The notes beneath the pieces were generated by a model, which saw only the letters and a program-made list of their open reading frames with translations, did not search any database and was not told the origin of the DNA. The position numbers and the translations under genes are program-made. From Alteromonas sp. V450 (GTDB lineage: Bacteria; Pseudomonadota; Gammaproteobacteria; Enterobacterales; Alteromonadaceae), in contig NZ_MODU01000004.1 in assembly GCF_001885075.1 (NCBI RefSeq), positions 1,984,001-2,048,000 on the forward strand: a DNA stretch of 64,000 nucleotides, written 5' to 3'. Below are positions 52,586 through 62,274 of this stretch, one piece after another (within the stretch, counting starts at the first letter, position 1; the number at the start of each line of letters is the position of its first letter).

Positions 52586-55500
52586 TTATTTCGTTATAAC
52601 CGGAAGGCCTGCTGTCCAAGGTCCTCCCTGTTTTACTACGGCTTGCTGAAGCGCTGGCACCGTTGACGTTTGAAGCGTTTTAATTTGCTCACTGATTTCG
52701 GTCAAGCTTTCGCTGGCAAAATTCAACTGCTCTTTATGCTGTTGAGTAGGACCATAAGTAGAGCGTAGCGCTGAGCGTGCATACCCCAATCGGCTCATTA
52801 TCGTCGCTGGTGTCGCACCTTTACGCTGACGTGATTCTAAACCGAACAGAGTATTGTTAATAGCATTGAGCGCTTGGTCGATTGACGCGTATGACGTCTC
52901 TAACGCAGCTATATCAGATGGTGTTCTATCAATAGCAACTCGCAACAGCGTCATCGTTTCATTGAGCTGTTTTAGTACAGCAGATGCTGTCATCGCTTGC
53001 TTTTGTACACGTTCAATATTTGCAGTGAAAGCGGCTATTTCATCAGCACTTGGGCCTTCTAGCGCTCCCGTGTAAATAGACTCTAAGACAAAGTCGACAG
53101 GCTCGGCAAGCTGCGTAACCACTGCGCCTTCTCGCTTAAACAACGTTGCAGAGTAATTACCAGGTAACGCTGGTAGTCCTCTACCTCTCCCTTTGCTATC
53201 CGCAAGTGGCATTGACGCTGCGAAGTCCATGCCCCATGTCACGCGGTGAAGGCCTTTCTTAGTACTACCTTCCACACGGTTCACTATATCGCCTGCGCTA
53301 TCGCGAATTTCTAGATAAACAGCAGGCTTTGGCTCTTCTATTTCTGCTTCAACCGCTTCCCAAGATGGGTACTTGGGATATTTTTTATCATCAAGGCGTT
53401 TTTTCTCTGCCTCTTGACGCTTTTCTTTCGCCGTTAAAATACTGTCTTTAAGGAAATACGTAAGGGTCGCACCGTGCGCTGGATTCTTAGCCGCGTAGCG
53501 ATCGTCACCATCTGAATCGGTATGATTGTCGTCTAAATTAAACCATTTAACCGGGCGACTTGGCGCAAACAACAAGGCATCTTCTTGCAAGGCCTTTGGA
53601 CTAAGTTCGCGCAAGGGCGCATAGTCATCTAGGATATAAATACCACGGCCGAACGTACCGGCAACCAGATCGTTTTCGCGTCGTTGAATTTTTACATCCC
53701 GAGTAGAAATGGTAGGAATTCCACCGTCCAATTCAACCCACTCTTTACCGCCATCAACCGTAAAAAACACACCGAACTCTGTGCCGATAAACATAAGATT
53801 TTTGTTAACGTGATCTTGAACTATACGCCACACCAAATGCTTTTCGGGGAGATCATCGGCAAGCGATGTCCATTTTTTACCCAAATTCGTCGACTTGATT
53901 AAATAGGGCTTATAGTCGCCGTATTTGTGATTGTCTAAGGCAACATATACCGTGTTGGGGTCAAATAAATCAGCGCGAATGTCATTAACATAGGCTGTTT
54001 CAGGAATGCCTTTGATATCGTCTAATTCGATTTTTTTCCAATTTTTGCCACCGTCTGTGGTCACTTGGATCAAACCGTCGTCCGTCCCTACCCATAATAT
54101 ATTTTCATCAACAGGACTTTCAGCGAAATTAGCTATGGTGTGAAATTCAGACATGGCGTACAAATCCCACCCTGCCTCTACAGACCACGTTCTTCCCATC
54201 ATTGGCATATGCATGCGATTTTTGTTCATAGTGAGGTCGCCAGAAATTGCTGTCCAGCTATCACCGCGATCATCACTACGCCACACACGCTGAGACGCAA
54301 AATAAATACGTTTCGGATCGTGGGCAGATACGTTTATCGGTGCATCCCAGTTAAAACGCTCAGCGGGATCGCCCGGAAGCGGCTGAGGTTTGATATAGAC
54401 ACCTTCTTTTGTAGTCATGTCTACACGGGTAAGGTTTCCCTGTTGCCACTGAGAATAAATGATATCAGGGTTTCCTGGTTCAACCGCTGGCTGGTGACCG
54501 TCCCCCCCTAAGGTTAAGAACCAATCTTTGTTTTTTATACCTTCTTTTCGGTTGGTGCGAGACGGACCACCTTGTGTAGAGTTGTCTTGTGCGCCTGCAT
54601 ACACATTATAAAACGGTGTCGCGTCATCAGGGGCAACTTTATAGAACTGCGTAATTGGCAAATTCGCCATGAAACGCCAGTTTGCCATTCTGTCGTGAGA
54701 CATATAAATCCCACCGTCAGAGCCCATAAGAACAAAGTCAGGATCGGTAGGATGAAACGCCATAGCATGGTCATCTACGTGTTTGCGCTTCGTATTTATT
54801 GGTGTCCAGGTTTTACCGCCATCATCGGAAACTTTGCTGTAGTTACTGGCTATGTAGACGCGATCGAATTGATGTTGGTCTGCAAAGATTTCTTGATAAT
54901 AGTGTGGGCCAGTACCGCCGCCAACTTCATCAGACATCTTCTTCCAGCTTGCCCCTTGGTTGTCAGAGCGATAAAAACCACCGCCGCGATTATCGGTTTC
55001 AATAGTGGCATAAAGCACATCAGGGTTCATCGGTGATATTGCCATACCGATTTTACCCATATTGCCACTTGGCAGTCCTGTCTTAAGCTCGGTCCACGTT
55101 TCACCACCATCATCAGAAGTATGTATTCCTGCTCCTTCATTCGTGCCAACATAAGCGGCGATCGTGCGCTGACGCGACCACGTGGCAGCGTAGAGCTTAT
55201 CTGGATTTCTAGGGTCAATAATTAAAGACGTAACGCCCGTCCATTCGTCTGCTGTAGTGAGAACCTGCTTCCACGTTTCACCGCCGTCTGTGGTTTTATA
55301 CAAGCCGCGTTCACCACCTCCAGTCCACAGTGGCCCTTGTGCCGAAACCCAAACAATATCTGGGTTTGTGGGATGAATGATGATATCGGAAACGTGTTCG
55401 GATTTGGTTAATCCCATATTTTTCCACGTTTTACCGCCGTCCATCGACTTATACACACCGTCACCAAAACTAATGTGTCGGCCGCCGTTATTCTCGCCCG

Positions 55501-55843
55501 TGCCTACCCATACGATATTCGAGTTGCTCGGTGCTATAGTAACGTCCCCCGTTGAATAAACGGCCTGCTTGTCGAATATAGGTTCCCATGTCGTTCCAGC
55601 ATTGGTTGTTTTCCACACACCACCTGAGCCCACAGCGGTATACCAAGTAGAAGGGTTATTCTGGTCAATAGCAATATCAGCAATACGGCCAGACATATAG
55701 GCTGGACCTATACTTCTTAGCTCCATCGCTTCGAAAGTTTTACTATTAAAGGTGGTATTTTTGTCGTCAGATTTGGCTGCCCATGCAGGCGAGTATGACA
55801 GCGCTATAGATACAGCAACTGCAGCTTTTAAAAGCTTTTTCAT
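52586..55843 (-). CDS. Large exported sortilin/BNR-repeat protein
   Basis: The ATG at 55843 (AGGGA 8 nt upstream) gives a 1085-residue protein with a signal peptide (LLKAAVAVSIALSYSPAWA). Residues about 35-720 are a beta-propeller of sortilin/VPS10 or BNR type, with many Asp-box-like repeats: GVWKTTNAGTTWEP, GVYKSMDGGKTWKN, GLYKTTDGGETWKQ, IHTSDDGGETWTE, VWRSDDRGDSWTA. The C-terminal 250 residues include LEIRDSAGDIVNRVEG and a helical part. Such proteins are annotated as glycosyl hydrolase-like or WD40/YVTN/BNR; no active site is recognised. It is monocistronic with a strong terminator. Confidence 0.85.
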   Translation of the reverse strand: MKKLLKAAVAVSIALSYSPAWAAKSDDKNTTFNSKTFEAMELRSIGPAYMSGRIADIAIDQNNPSTWYTAVGSGGVWKTTNAGTTWEPIFDKQAVYSTGDVTIAPSNSNIVWVGTGENNGGRHISFGDGVYKSMDGGKTWKNMGLTKSEHVSDIIIHPTNPDIVWVSAQGPLWTGGGERGLYKTTDGGETWKQVLTTADEWTGVTSLIIDPRNPDKLYAATWSRQRTIAAYVGTNEGAGIHTSDDGGETWTELKTGLPSGNMGKIGMAISPMNPDVLYATIETDNRGGGFYRSDNQGASWKKMSDEVGGGTGPHYYQEIFADQHQFDRVYIASNYSKVSDDGGKTWTPINTKRKHVDDHAMAFHPTDPDFVLMGSDGGIYMSHDRMANWRFMANLPITQFYKVAPDDATPFYNVYAGAQDNSTQGGPSRTNRKEGIKNKDWFLTLGGDGHQPAVEPGNPDIIYSQWQQGNLTRVDMTTKEGVYIKPQPLPGDPAERFNWDAPINVSAHDPKRIYFASQRVWRSDDRGDSWTAISGDLTMNKNRMHMPMMGRTWSVEAGWDLYAMSEFHTIANFAESPVDENILWVGTDDGLIQVTTDGGKNWKKIELDDIKGIPETAYVNDIRADLFDPNTVYVALDNHKYGDYKPYLIKSTNLGKKWTSLADDLPEKHLVWRIVQDHVNKNLMFIGTEFGVFFTVDGGKEWVELDGGIPTISTRDVKIQRRENDLVAGTFGRGIYILDDYAPLRELSPKALQEDALLFAPSRPVKWFNLDDNHTDSDGDDRYAAKNPAHGATLTYFLKDSILTAKEKRQEAEKKRLDDKKYPKYPSWEAVEAEIEEPKPAVYLEIRDSAGDIVNRVEGSTKKGLHRVTWGMDFAASMPLADSKGRGRGLPALPGNYSATLFKREGAVVTQLAEPVDFVLESIYTGALEGPSADEIAAFTANIERVQKQAMTASAVLKQLNETMTLLRVAIDRTPSDIAALETSYASIDQALNAINNTLFGLESRQRKGATPATIMSRLGYARSALRSTYGPTQQHKEQLNFASESLTEISEQIKTLQTSTVPALQQAVVKQGGPWTAGLPVITK

Positions 55844-55980
55844 TTTTTGTCCCTGGATTTCGTCGTTATTATTTTTCACGTACTAGCATTACTTAATATT
55901 TACACCTGTTACAACAGATAACACGACAAATTGACCAGTTTAAAAGTTAAACATTGTTTAAATTTTCATTTAAATAAAAC

Positions 55981-56042
55981 TTATCCGCACAGGTCATTAC
56001 CTACTCAGCGAGAGTTTGAATGTTCGCAATCGCGGCGTGTTT
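55981..56042 (+). repeat. Dispersed palindromic repeat, copy B
   Basis: It shares ACTCAGCGAGAGTT and AATCGCGGCGTGTT with copy A. It lies in the gap between the sortilin-type gene's 5' end and the rubredoxin stop. Confidence 0.7.
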
Positions 56043-56178
56043 CGTGAAAAAACGATGATTTCGGTTGATTGTAAATAAGCCCCCTACCAACAATGCTTAT
56101 GCATACCTTGCGCAGTAATGCGCAGACTGACAAGCTTCGCTATACTGACGCACTATATTGACTTGATTAGTGGCACGC

Positions 56179-56355
56179 TTATATCTCTTCCATATAAAAT
56201 TCTATTTTACTCACACCACAATCTGGACATACCCAAGTATCAGGCACATCGCACCACAGCGTACCGGGCGCTATACCCTCGTCAGGCGCGCCCAATACTT
56301 CGTCGTAGATCCAGCCACAGATTTGGCATTTATAGCGCTTCATAAACGTACTCAT
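56179..56355 (-). CDS. Rubredoxin
   Basis: Rubredoxins carry one electron on an iron bound by four cysteines. The cysteine pairs YKCQICGWIYDE and VCPDCGVSKIEF and the middle GTLWCDVPDTW are characteristic. The ATG at 56355 begins one base past the preceding stop codon, giving 58 residues; an internal ATG at 56343 would give the usual 54. The pairing with a ferritin-like metal-dependent hydrolase suggests that the rubredoxin supplies electrons to it, but that is inference. One extra cysteine (LWC) is seen in the middle. Confidence 0.92.
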   Translation of the reverse strand: MSTFMKRYKCQICGWIYDEVLGAPDEGIAPGTLWCDVPDTWVCPDCGVSKIEFYMEEI

Positions 56356-56356
56356 T

Positions 56357-57238
56357 TCACGCAATACGTTGCTGCTGTTCACGCCCGTATTCAGGGTGAT
56401 GTTTATCCTGACAAGGCCGATAAAGCTGCGTTTCCCATTTTTCAATTAGCGCTAACCCTCCAGAGTTCCAAGGATGAAAATCCGGTTTAAAAAACGCTTT
56501 ATAGGGCTGACGCAACGAGCGCCATAAACCGTTTGCTCCAAACATCCACCGAGAAAAATCACGCCACTCTCGCCAGCTTTTCCATTTACCGGTTTTGAAC
56601 GCGAGTATCAACATAAAACGTCCTAACCGCAGCGACAGTAAAGCAATGGCAAGCTTCATCACGCGATGAAGATAAGGTTGGTCTCCAACGCACATTTGGT
56701 AAACATCAAATGCTACAGCTTTATGCTCTAACTCTTCCACAGCATGCCACATCATTAAGTCTTTAAAGGGCGCTTCCATACCGTCAAAGAGTTCAGGATG
56801 CGCTAATGCATGCTCGGCCATAATACCCGTGATGTGCTCAATAGATACCGTGTGCGCAAGCCTGAACTTATCACTATATTTAGACACTCGTTTTTTAATT
56901 AATTTCTTTAACGACTTCTGAATACTTGCGGTATCGTAGCCAAGTCTATCTAGCTCTTTATTTATTTTCCCATGCTGATGGCTATGGTGGCCTTCTTGTC
57001 CTATGAAGCCTTTTACCTGCCGTTTAAGATCAGGGTCGTGAATGCGGTTGCGATAATTACGGACAGAATTAAGAAACTCTGTCTCTCCATCTGGAAATGA
57101 CGTTGACATACCTGCAATAAAAGCAGATTTATAAATGTTGTCGTCAAAAAATTTCAGGCTTTGAAGACAGCCAAAAGGAAATTCCATGTGGCGGGGCTTT
57201 ATCTCTAGTTTTAAATGATCAAACTGATGCTTTTTCAT
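56357..57238 (-). CDS. Ferritin-like metal-dependent hydrolase (PF10118-type)
   Basis: The 293-residue helical protein carries a carboxylate/histidine metal site pattern of this family: GETEFLNSVRNYR near residue 50, GQEGHHSHQHGKIN near 82, SIEHITG near 133, and HAVEELEHKAVAFDVYQ near 167. The pattern E, ExxH, E and ExxH suggests a di-iron centre. The family is annotated as metal-dependent hydrolase but may be oxidative. It sits immediately before rubredoxin (1-bp gap) and after the AraC gene on the same strand, so AraC, this gene and rubredoxin may form one unit. Confidence 0.8.
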   Translation of the reverse strand: MKKHQFDHLKLEIKPRHMEFPFGCLQSLKFFDDNIYKSAFIAGMSTSFPDGETEFLNSVRNYRNRIHDPDLKRQVKGFIGQEGHHSHQHGKINKELDRLGYDTASIQKSLKKLIKKRVSKYSDKFRLAHTVSIEHITGIMAEHALAHPELFDGMEAPFKDLMMWHAVEELEHKAVAFDVYQMCVGDQPYLHRVMKLAIALLSLRLGRFMLILAFKTGKWKSWREWRDFSRWMFGANGLWRSLRQPYKAFFKPDFHPWNSGGLALIEKWETQLYRPCQDKHHPEYGREQQQRIA

Positions 57239-57363
57239 CGCTTTCTCCCTTTATCATTCTGTTCAAAATGATATTTCGCATTCAAGCATGGCGTCTTCTT
57301 CACACCTCGCCCATGTGAATACAATGCAAATTTTTTGTTAAATGATGTCAGTTTGCCTGCGAT

Positions 57364-57430
57364 AACGGGCCGCGATCACGAACATGTTAACTCTCGCTGA
57401 ATGGCTAAGGAGCTATACGGATTGATATTT
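57364..57430 (-). repeat. Dispersed palindromic repeat, copy C
   Basis: On the minus strand it contains ATTCAGCGAGAGTTAACATG and GATCGCGGCCCGTT. It abuts and overlaps the AraC stop codon at 57429-57431. Confidence 0.68.
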
Positions 57431-58445
57431 ATACGGCACGCCTGAATTCTCCAGGCGTAGCGCCCACGATTGATTTGAACGATTTGGAAAAGCTTGACGC
57501 GTCATTGAAACCTAGGATTTCAGCGATCTCCTCTACGGTGGCCCCCTCTAGGAGAAGCCGCTTTGCTTCCTCAACGATAATGCGGTGCTTAAGCGCTTTA
57601 AAGGTAAGCCCCTCATCTTTCAATCGCCGTTGAAGGCTACTGGGCGACATACAAAGTTCGTTTGCCACCGCCTTGATGTTTAACATGTTGGTGGGAGAAT
57701 GTTTAAGCAAATCAGTAACAATGGTCTTTACATCATTTGAAGTGAGTGACGCAAGCGTTTCCAAACATTGCGTCTCGGCAAGTGTTACAAAGCTATTGTC
57801 GATACTGTCGATGGGGAGATTAGACCACGCTAGCGGAACCAGAAGTTCGTCTTGTACTTCGTTAAAAGACACCGACAGTGCTTCTTGCCATTGTTGAGGT
57901 ACATAACTCGGTTTTTTACTTTTTAAACGGATACGACAACGATCATTCACATGGTGCCGCTTTAATTTTTGGCCAATAAGAATGGTAAAGCTGACCATAA
58001 CAGCAAGCGTAATATAAGGTGAACGCTCTAGGTAATCACTTTGAGGGATAACGTGTAAAAAACCATCACGCTTTTCCAATACAAGGGCTCTGTTGCTTGC
58101 CCTGCTTCGATAATATTTTTGTGCCAGTAACAGCATTTGTTCAAGGTTTTTAGCGCCTTGAATGGTTACGCCCAAAGCGCCATGAAGTGAAAACGTCATG
58201 GTTTTCGCGAGCTCAGCAGCCTTTAAAAACGGAAACTCTAGTGCTTCAAATAAGTTGGCGCAAAGTGTATTGAAGTCTGCGTCATCAACAAATAATGGTG
58301 GGTTCAATAACTGCTGAGGTGATAAACCAACGTCTTTTAGCAGTACATCCATTGAAACATTCTGTTCCATAGCAAAATTCCGCAGATGTGCCACATAATC
58401 ACCTGATATTACATGCTTTTTTCCTGCGAAATGTTTACTGAGCAT
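57429..58445 (-). CDS. AraC-family transcriptional regulator
   Basis: The 338-residue protein has an N-terminal arabinose-binding-like domain of the OruR type (VSMDVLLKDVGLSPQQLLNP, FSLHGALGVTIQGAKNLEQMLLLAQKYY) and a C-terminal AraC double HTH (NIKAVANELCMSPSSLQRRLKDEGLTFKALKHRIIVEEAKRLL and VEEIAEILGFNDASSFSKSFKSIVGATPGEFR). I chose the ATG at 58445; the frame extends 7 codons further. It is divergent from the SDR and monooxygenase genes and upstream of the hydrolase and rubredoxin genes, so it may control both units. Confidence 0.87.
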   Translation of the reverse strand: MLSKHFAGKKHVISGDYVAHLRNFAMEQNVSMDVLLKDVGLSPQQLLNPPLFVDDADFNTLCANLFEALEFPFLKAAELAKTMTFSLHGALGVTIQGAKNLEQMLLLAQKYYRSRASNRALVLEKRDGFLHVIPQSDYLERSPYITLAVMVSFTILIGQKLKRHHVNDRCRIRLKSKKPSYVPQQWQEALSVSFNEVQDELLVPLAWSNLPIDSIDNSFVTLAETQCLETLASLTSNDVKTIVTDLLKHSPTNMLNIKAVANELCMSPSSLQRRLKDEGLTFKALKHRIIVEEAKRLLLEGATVEEIAEILGFNDASSFSKSFKSIVGATPGEFRRAV

Positions 58446-58552
58446 CAGCCTGACCTCAAATGACAAAGATTTTGCGACGTTACCACCTTAAAATTAACAA
58501 TTCAATAACACATTATTTACATGTGTATTTTAAAGGTGTCCTTACTTTTATT

Positions 58553-59416
58553 ATGAAAACCACTAAAACCATTAGCGATAAGGACCGATTCCATGGTTCA
58601 GTTTTCGCGCTTACCGGCGCAGCATCCGGTATTGGAAGAGCATTAGCATTTGAGCTGGCTTCTGCGGGTTGTCACCTTGCACTGTGTGATAAAGATCCAG
58701 CGAATTTAAATGCTGTTCGTCTTGAAGTTGTGGAAGAATTTCCTTATTGCGACATTACCACTCATGTATTGGATGTTTCAGATGAACACGACGTTGAACT
58801 TTGGGCACATGACTGCAAAGAGCATTTCGGTGAGATAAATGGATTAATAAATAACGCTGGCGTGAGCTTGTCTGCCAGCGTTGAGTCGGTTGATTTAAAA
58901 GACTTTCATTGGTTGATGAACATCAACTTCTGGGGCGTGGTTCACTGTACGAAAGCGTTCCTTACGCTGATCAAGTCCGCTTCCTGGGGACACATTGTAA
59001 ATGTATCTAGTTTGTTTGGCCTGATTGGCACCCCGAACAGCGCTGCTTATAATGCGTCGAAGTTCGCTGTAAGGGGGTTTAGCGACAGTCTGAGCATGGA
59101 GTTGCAAATCAGCGCTCCCCACGTATGTGTTACCTGTGTTCATCCTGGTGGTGTGAAAACGTCGATTGTTGACAACGGGCGAGAAGGTTCACAAAGAGTA
59201 GGCTCGGCAGCATCAATGACCCTTGAACAGCGCAGAGCACGCTTTAACGACAAGTTAGCGAGAACGTCAGCTCAAGAAGCTGCCGCCACAATTATGCAAG
59301 CCATTATACGTAAAAGAACGCGGATACTAGTGGGTACAGATGCCAAATTATTAGACAAATTACAGCGATATGCCCCCTCAAAATATCAAACATTAATTGT
59401 GAGATTGTTGGGATAA
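58553..59416 (+). CDS. Short-chain dehydrogenase/reductase
   Basis: The 287-residue SDR starts at the ATG at 58553. It has the NAD(P) motif ALTGAASGIGRALAF near residue 15, NNAGV near 95, the catalytic serine in VNVSSLFGL near 145 and YNASK near 157 (Y and K of YxxxK). The C-terminal extension after residue 200 (RVGSAASMTLEQRRARF) is long for the family. It precedes the monooxygenase by 38 bp in the same direction. Confidence 0.85.
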   Translation: MKTTKTISDKDRFHGSVFALTGAASGIGRALAFELASAGCHLALCDKDPANLNAVRLEVVEEFPYCDITTHVLDVSDEHDVELWAHDCKEHFGEINGLINNAGVSLSASVESVDLKDFHWLMNINFWGVVHCTKAFLTLIKSASWGHIVNVSSLFGLIGTPNSAAYNASKFAVRGFSDSLSMELQISAPHVCVTCVHPGGVKTSIVDNGREGSQRVGSAASMTLEQRRARFNDKLARTSAQEAAATIMQAIIRKRTRILVGTDAKLLDKLQRYAPSKYQTLIVRLLG

Positions 59417-59454
59417 CGCGGGTATCACTTTGTGTTTTAAAGGACAGCACGCTA

Positions 59455-60891
59455 ATGAATAAGCACGTCGATATTGTTGTAGTAGGAGCAGGGCTTTCTG
59501 GGATTGGTTTAAGCTATTACTTGAAAACCTTGTGCCCCAATAAATCATTAATGATCTTGGAAGGTCGAGACAGCCTTGGCGGAACTTGGGATTTATTTAA
59601 ATATCCAGGTGTGCGCTCAGACAGTGACATGTATACGTACGGATACCAATTCAACCCGTGGACAGAACGAGAATCCTTAGCGACTGGCGACCGCATATGC
59701 CAGTACTTAAAAGATACTGCGAAAAAATTTGATATTGAAAAGCACATCCATTACCAACACAAAGTGACCCATTTGAACTGGAACACTATGAAGAAGCGAT
59801 GGGAAGTCAGTGTTAATGGACCGCAGGGAAGTGAGATAATTCACGCGCAATACCTTTTTGCCTGCAGCGGTTATTACGACTACTCACAAGGCCATAGTCC
59901 AACGTTTAAAGGCAGCGAACAATTCAAAGGTGAGCTAATTCACCCTCAGTTTTGGCCCGATGACGTAGAATACGAAAACAAAAATGTTGTGGTAATCGGC
60001 AGTGGGGCAACCGCCGTTACCCTTGTGCCTAACCTTGCCAAAAAAGCCAAGCATGTGGTTATGCTTCAACGTTCTCCCACTTATATTCTATCTCGGCCCC
60101 AGCGCGACTTTATTACCAAAGTGGCACAAGCTATATTGCCGGCGAAGGCAGCCTCTAAACTAGTCCGCAAGAAAAATATATGGTTAGGCAAGTTTTACTT
60201 CAACTACATGACAAAGCACCCAGAGAAAGCAAAAAAAATAATTAATAAGAAACGTCGCCAATTATTGAAAAAAGACATTGATGGCAAGCATTTTTCGCCT
60301 CGATATAATCCATGGGAGCAAAGGCTTTGCTTAGTACCTGATGCAGACTTATTCAACAGCCTTAATGAAAATAAAGCATCCATCGTTACCGATGAAATTT
60401 GTCATTTTACTGAAACCGGGATCCAAACAAAGCAGCATCATTTAGACGCTGATATCGTCATTACCGCAACAGGGTTAAAAATGTTGTTTATGTCGGGTGT
60501 GGACATATGCGTAGACGGATGTGTTCAAGATATAGGTAATAAGATGTTTTACCAAGGGGCTTTACTGCAAGATATTCCCAACTTTGGTATGGTATTCGGC
60601 TACACCAACGCGTCCTGGACGCTAAAAGTTGAGTTGGTTTCTCAGTATATATGTCGACTCATTAACCATATCGATGCTAATAACGCGCAATATTTTGTGC
60701 CAACAGCAGCCCCCGATATCAAGCCAGAGTTGTTTCTCAACCTTTCTTCCGGATATATAAAGCGCTCTGAAGACAGTATTCCTAAGCAAGGTCATAAAGC
60801 CCCATGGCGTTTAGATCAAGACTACGACACTGATAAAGCACGTCTTACTACGGCGACATTTCCTGAATCGGGCCTTGAGATACGTTGTTAA
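59455..60891 (+). CDS. Baeyer-Villiger-type flavin monooxygenase
   Basis: The 478-residue protein has the N-terminal FAD motif VVVGAGLSGIGLSYYLK (residues 8-24), the family fingerprint FKGELIHPQFWP (FxGxxxHxxxWP, near residue 157), and a second Rossmann motif VVVIGSGATAVTLVPNL near 177. It follows the SDR gene. These enzymes convert ketones to esters or oxidise heteroatoms with NADPH; the neighbouring SDRs could provide the ketones. The substrate is not readable. It is slightly short compared with typical 500-550 residue members. Confidence 0.88.
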   Translation: MNKHVDIVVVGAGLSGIGLSYYLKTLCPNKSLMILEGRDSLGGTWDLFKYPGVRSDSDMYTYGYQFNPWTERESLATGDRICQYLKDTAKKFDIEKHIHYQHKVTHLNWNTMKKRWEVSVNGPQGSEIIHAQYLFACSGYYDYSQGHSPTFKGSEQFKGELIHPQFWPDDVEYENKNVVVIGSGATAVTLVPNLAKKAKHVVMLQRSPTYILSRPQRDFITKVAQAILPAKAASKLVRKKNIWLGKFYFNYMTKHPEKAKKIINKKRRQLLKKDIDGKHFSPRYNPWEQRLCLVPDADLFNSLNENKASIVTDEICHFTETGIQTKQHHLDADIVITATGLKMLFMSGVDICVDGCVQDIGNKMFYQGALLQDIPNFGMVFGYTNASWTLKVELVSQYICRLINHIDANNAQYFVPTAAPDIKPELFLNLSSGYIKRSEDSIPKQGHKAPWRLDQDYDTDKARLTTATFPESGLEIRC

Positions 60892-61032
60892 TGTGTAATT
60901 TTATAAAGCGTACTGTGCACTTAGCATTGTGCTTGAAGTGAGGTTATATAGCGGCAACCTCGTATTTTCGAGGCAGGTTAGTACAAACTGCTATTTATCT
61001 TCGTGAACTATAATTTTGCGCTGACCAAGTTA

Positions 61033-61059
61033 GCGAGAAGGCAATATTGGCCCTCTCGC
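61033..61059. terminator. Hairpin between convergent monooxygenase and SDR genes
   Basis: GCGAGAAGG pairs with CCCTCTCGC (one mismatch) with a 9-nt loop, 8 bp before the SDR stop codon at 61067. A second hairpin (GAGGTT/AACCTC) is around 60942. Confidence 0.5.
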
Positions 61060-61066
61060 CGCCTGA

Positions 61067-61954
61067 TTAAAACGTCACGATGTCGTCGTTAACTAAATGC
61101 CCTACCACATCGCTTTTCTCTGCATCTTCAAAAGCACCATCAATAGCTTTAAATCGGTTTGCAGTAACTTTTCGGTAATTGGGGTGAGTGTAAATATACG
61201 TTTGCTTAGAGATAAGGGCTTCAATTACGCGCTTCGCCAGCATGTTTGCTGGGATCCCCGACTCGACAGCTTGTGTTGCTGCTTTCGCTCCGGCCATTAG
61301 TTTTTCTTTGTTTATGCGTTTATCTGGCGCTACCGCATATTTTTCCTGTCTATTTCGATAAGACTCGTGAATTCGCGTTTTTACAAACGCTGGACACAAT
61401 ACACTGGTATGAATGTTGAAAGGATGAAGTTCAGCAACCCAACTCTCTGTCATCGACACAACAGCAGCTTTAGATGCACAGTAAGCGCCAGCGTATGGCA
61501 TGCCCATCATGCCGGCCATTGAAGCCACATTAAGAACCCAACCGCCCTCGCCGTGTTCTTTTATTGAAGGGATACAGGCTTGTGCGCCGAAAAGTACCCC
61601 CATAACGTTTACGTCCATCACCCAACGCCATGTTTCGTGTTCAGACTCTTCGACCTTTCCTGGTGTACCACCAACACCTGCATTGTTTACCACCATGTGT
61701 ATCTTGCCGAACTTTTCTTTGGCGCTAGACACAATCGCTTCCCACTGAGAAAACTCGGTTACATCAAGGGCACACGTTAGTACGTTATAGCCTTTCTCCC
61801 TTAACCCATTTGCAGCGTTGTCTAGTGCAATATTGTCGATATCGCCCATTACGATATTCATGCCTTGCTCAGCTAAAGCATAAGACAGGGAAAGCCCAAT
61901 ACCGCCTGCTGCACCAGAAATTATTGCCGTTTTTCCAAAAAATTCACTCGTCAT
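61067..61954 (-). CDS. Short-chain dehydrogenase/reductase
   Basis: The 295-residue SDR has the cofactor motif AIISGAAGGIGLSLSYALAEQG (residues 10-31), GDIDN near 38 suggesting NAD preference, NNAGVGG near 90, serine in LNVASMAGMMG near 141, and YCASKAAV near 157. It lies 180 bp past the monooxygenase, convergent to it. The substrate is unknown; context suggests lipid or steroid-type alcohol oxidation. Confidence 0.85.
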   Translation of the reverse strand: MTSEFFGKTAIISGAAGGIGLSLSYALAEQGMNIVMGDIDNIALDNAANGLREKGYNVLTCALDVTEFSQWEAIVSSAKEKFGKIHMVVNNAGVGGTPGKVEESEHETWRWVMDVNVMGVLFGAQACIPSIKEHGEGGWVLNVASMAGMMGMPYAGAYCASKAAVVSMTESWVAELHPFNIHTSVLCPAFVKTRIHESYRNRQEKYAVAPDKRINKEKLMAGAKAATQAVESGIPANMLAKRVIEALISKQTYIYTHPNYRKVTANRFKAIDGAFEDAEKSDVVGHLVNDDIVTF

Positions 61955-62102
61955 TGTAAGGACCTTTTATTGTTTTCTTGTCACACATTAGCGTTTAACC
62001 AACGATGCTTCGTGATGTGGTAGTTAGTTATACTTTCTAGAGTAGAATTTGATGACGAGACTAAAAACTTTATTTAGCGAATTAGCATGACTTCATGAAA
62101 AT

Positions 62103-62190
62103 GATATAAAACCAACCTGAATAGATGATTACTTTTTCAGCGAGACTAAACGTGTTCACTGAGTGGGTAATGATCTATGCGGATTGGTAT
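62103..62190 (+). repeat. Dispersed palindromic repeat, copy D (double, inverted)
   Basis: Two half-elements face each other: AATAGATGATTAC...TTCAGCGAGACT on the plus strand and TAGATCATTACCCACTCAG on the minus strand. Together they form an 88-bp imperfect palindrome in the 320-bp gap between two SDR genes. Confidence 0.68.
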
Positions 62191-62274
62191 AAACGAGTAC
62201 AAGCTAACGCTTATACTCGTTGAGCAATGACTTGTTGGAATTTCCCTTAATTCTTTCCGTACTTGCTTCATTAC

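Noticed and set aside
54572..55036. 154-codon plus-strand frame within the sortilin-type gene
   Set aside because: It lies opposite a gene with clear repeats and conserved motifs, and its own translation is low-quality, rich in Cys, His and Ile, with no domain.
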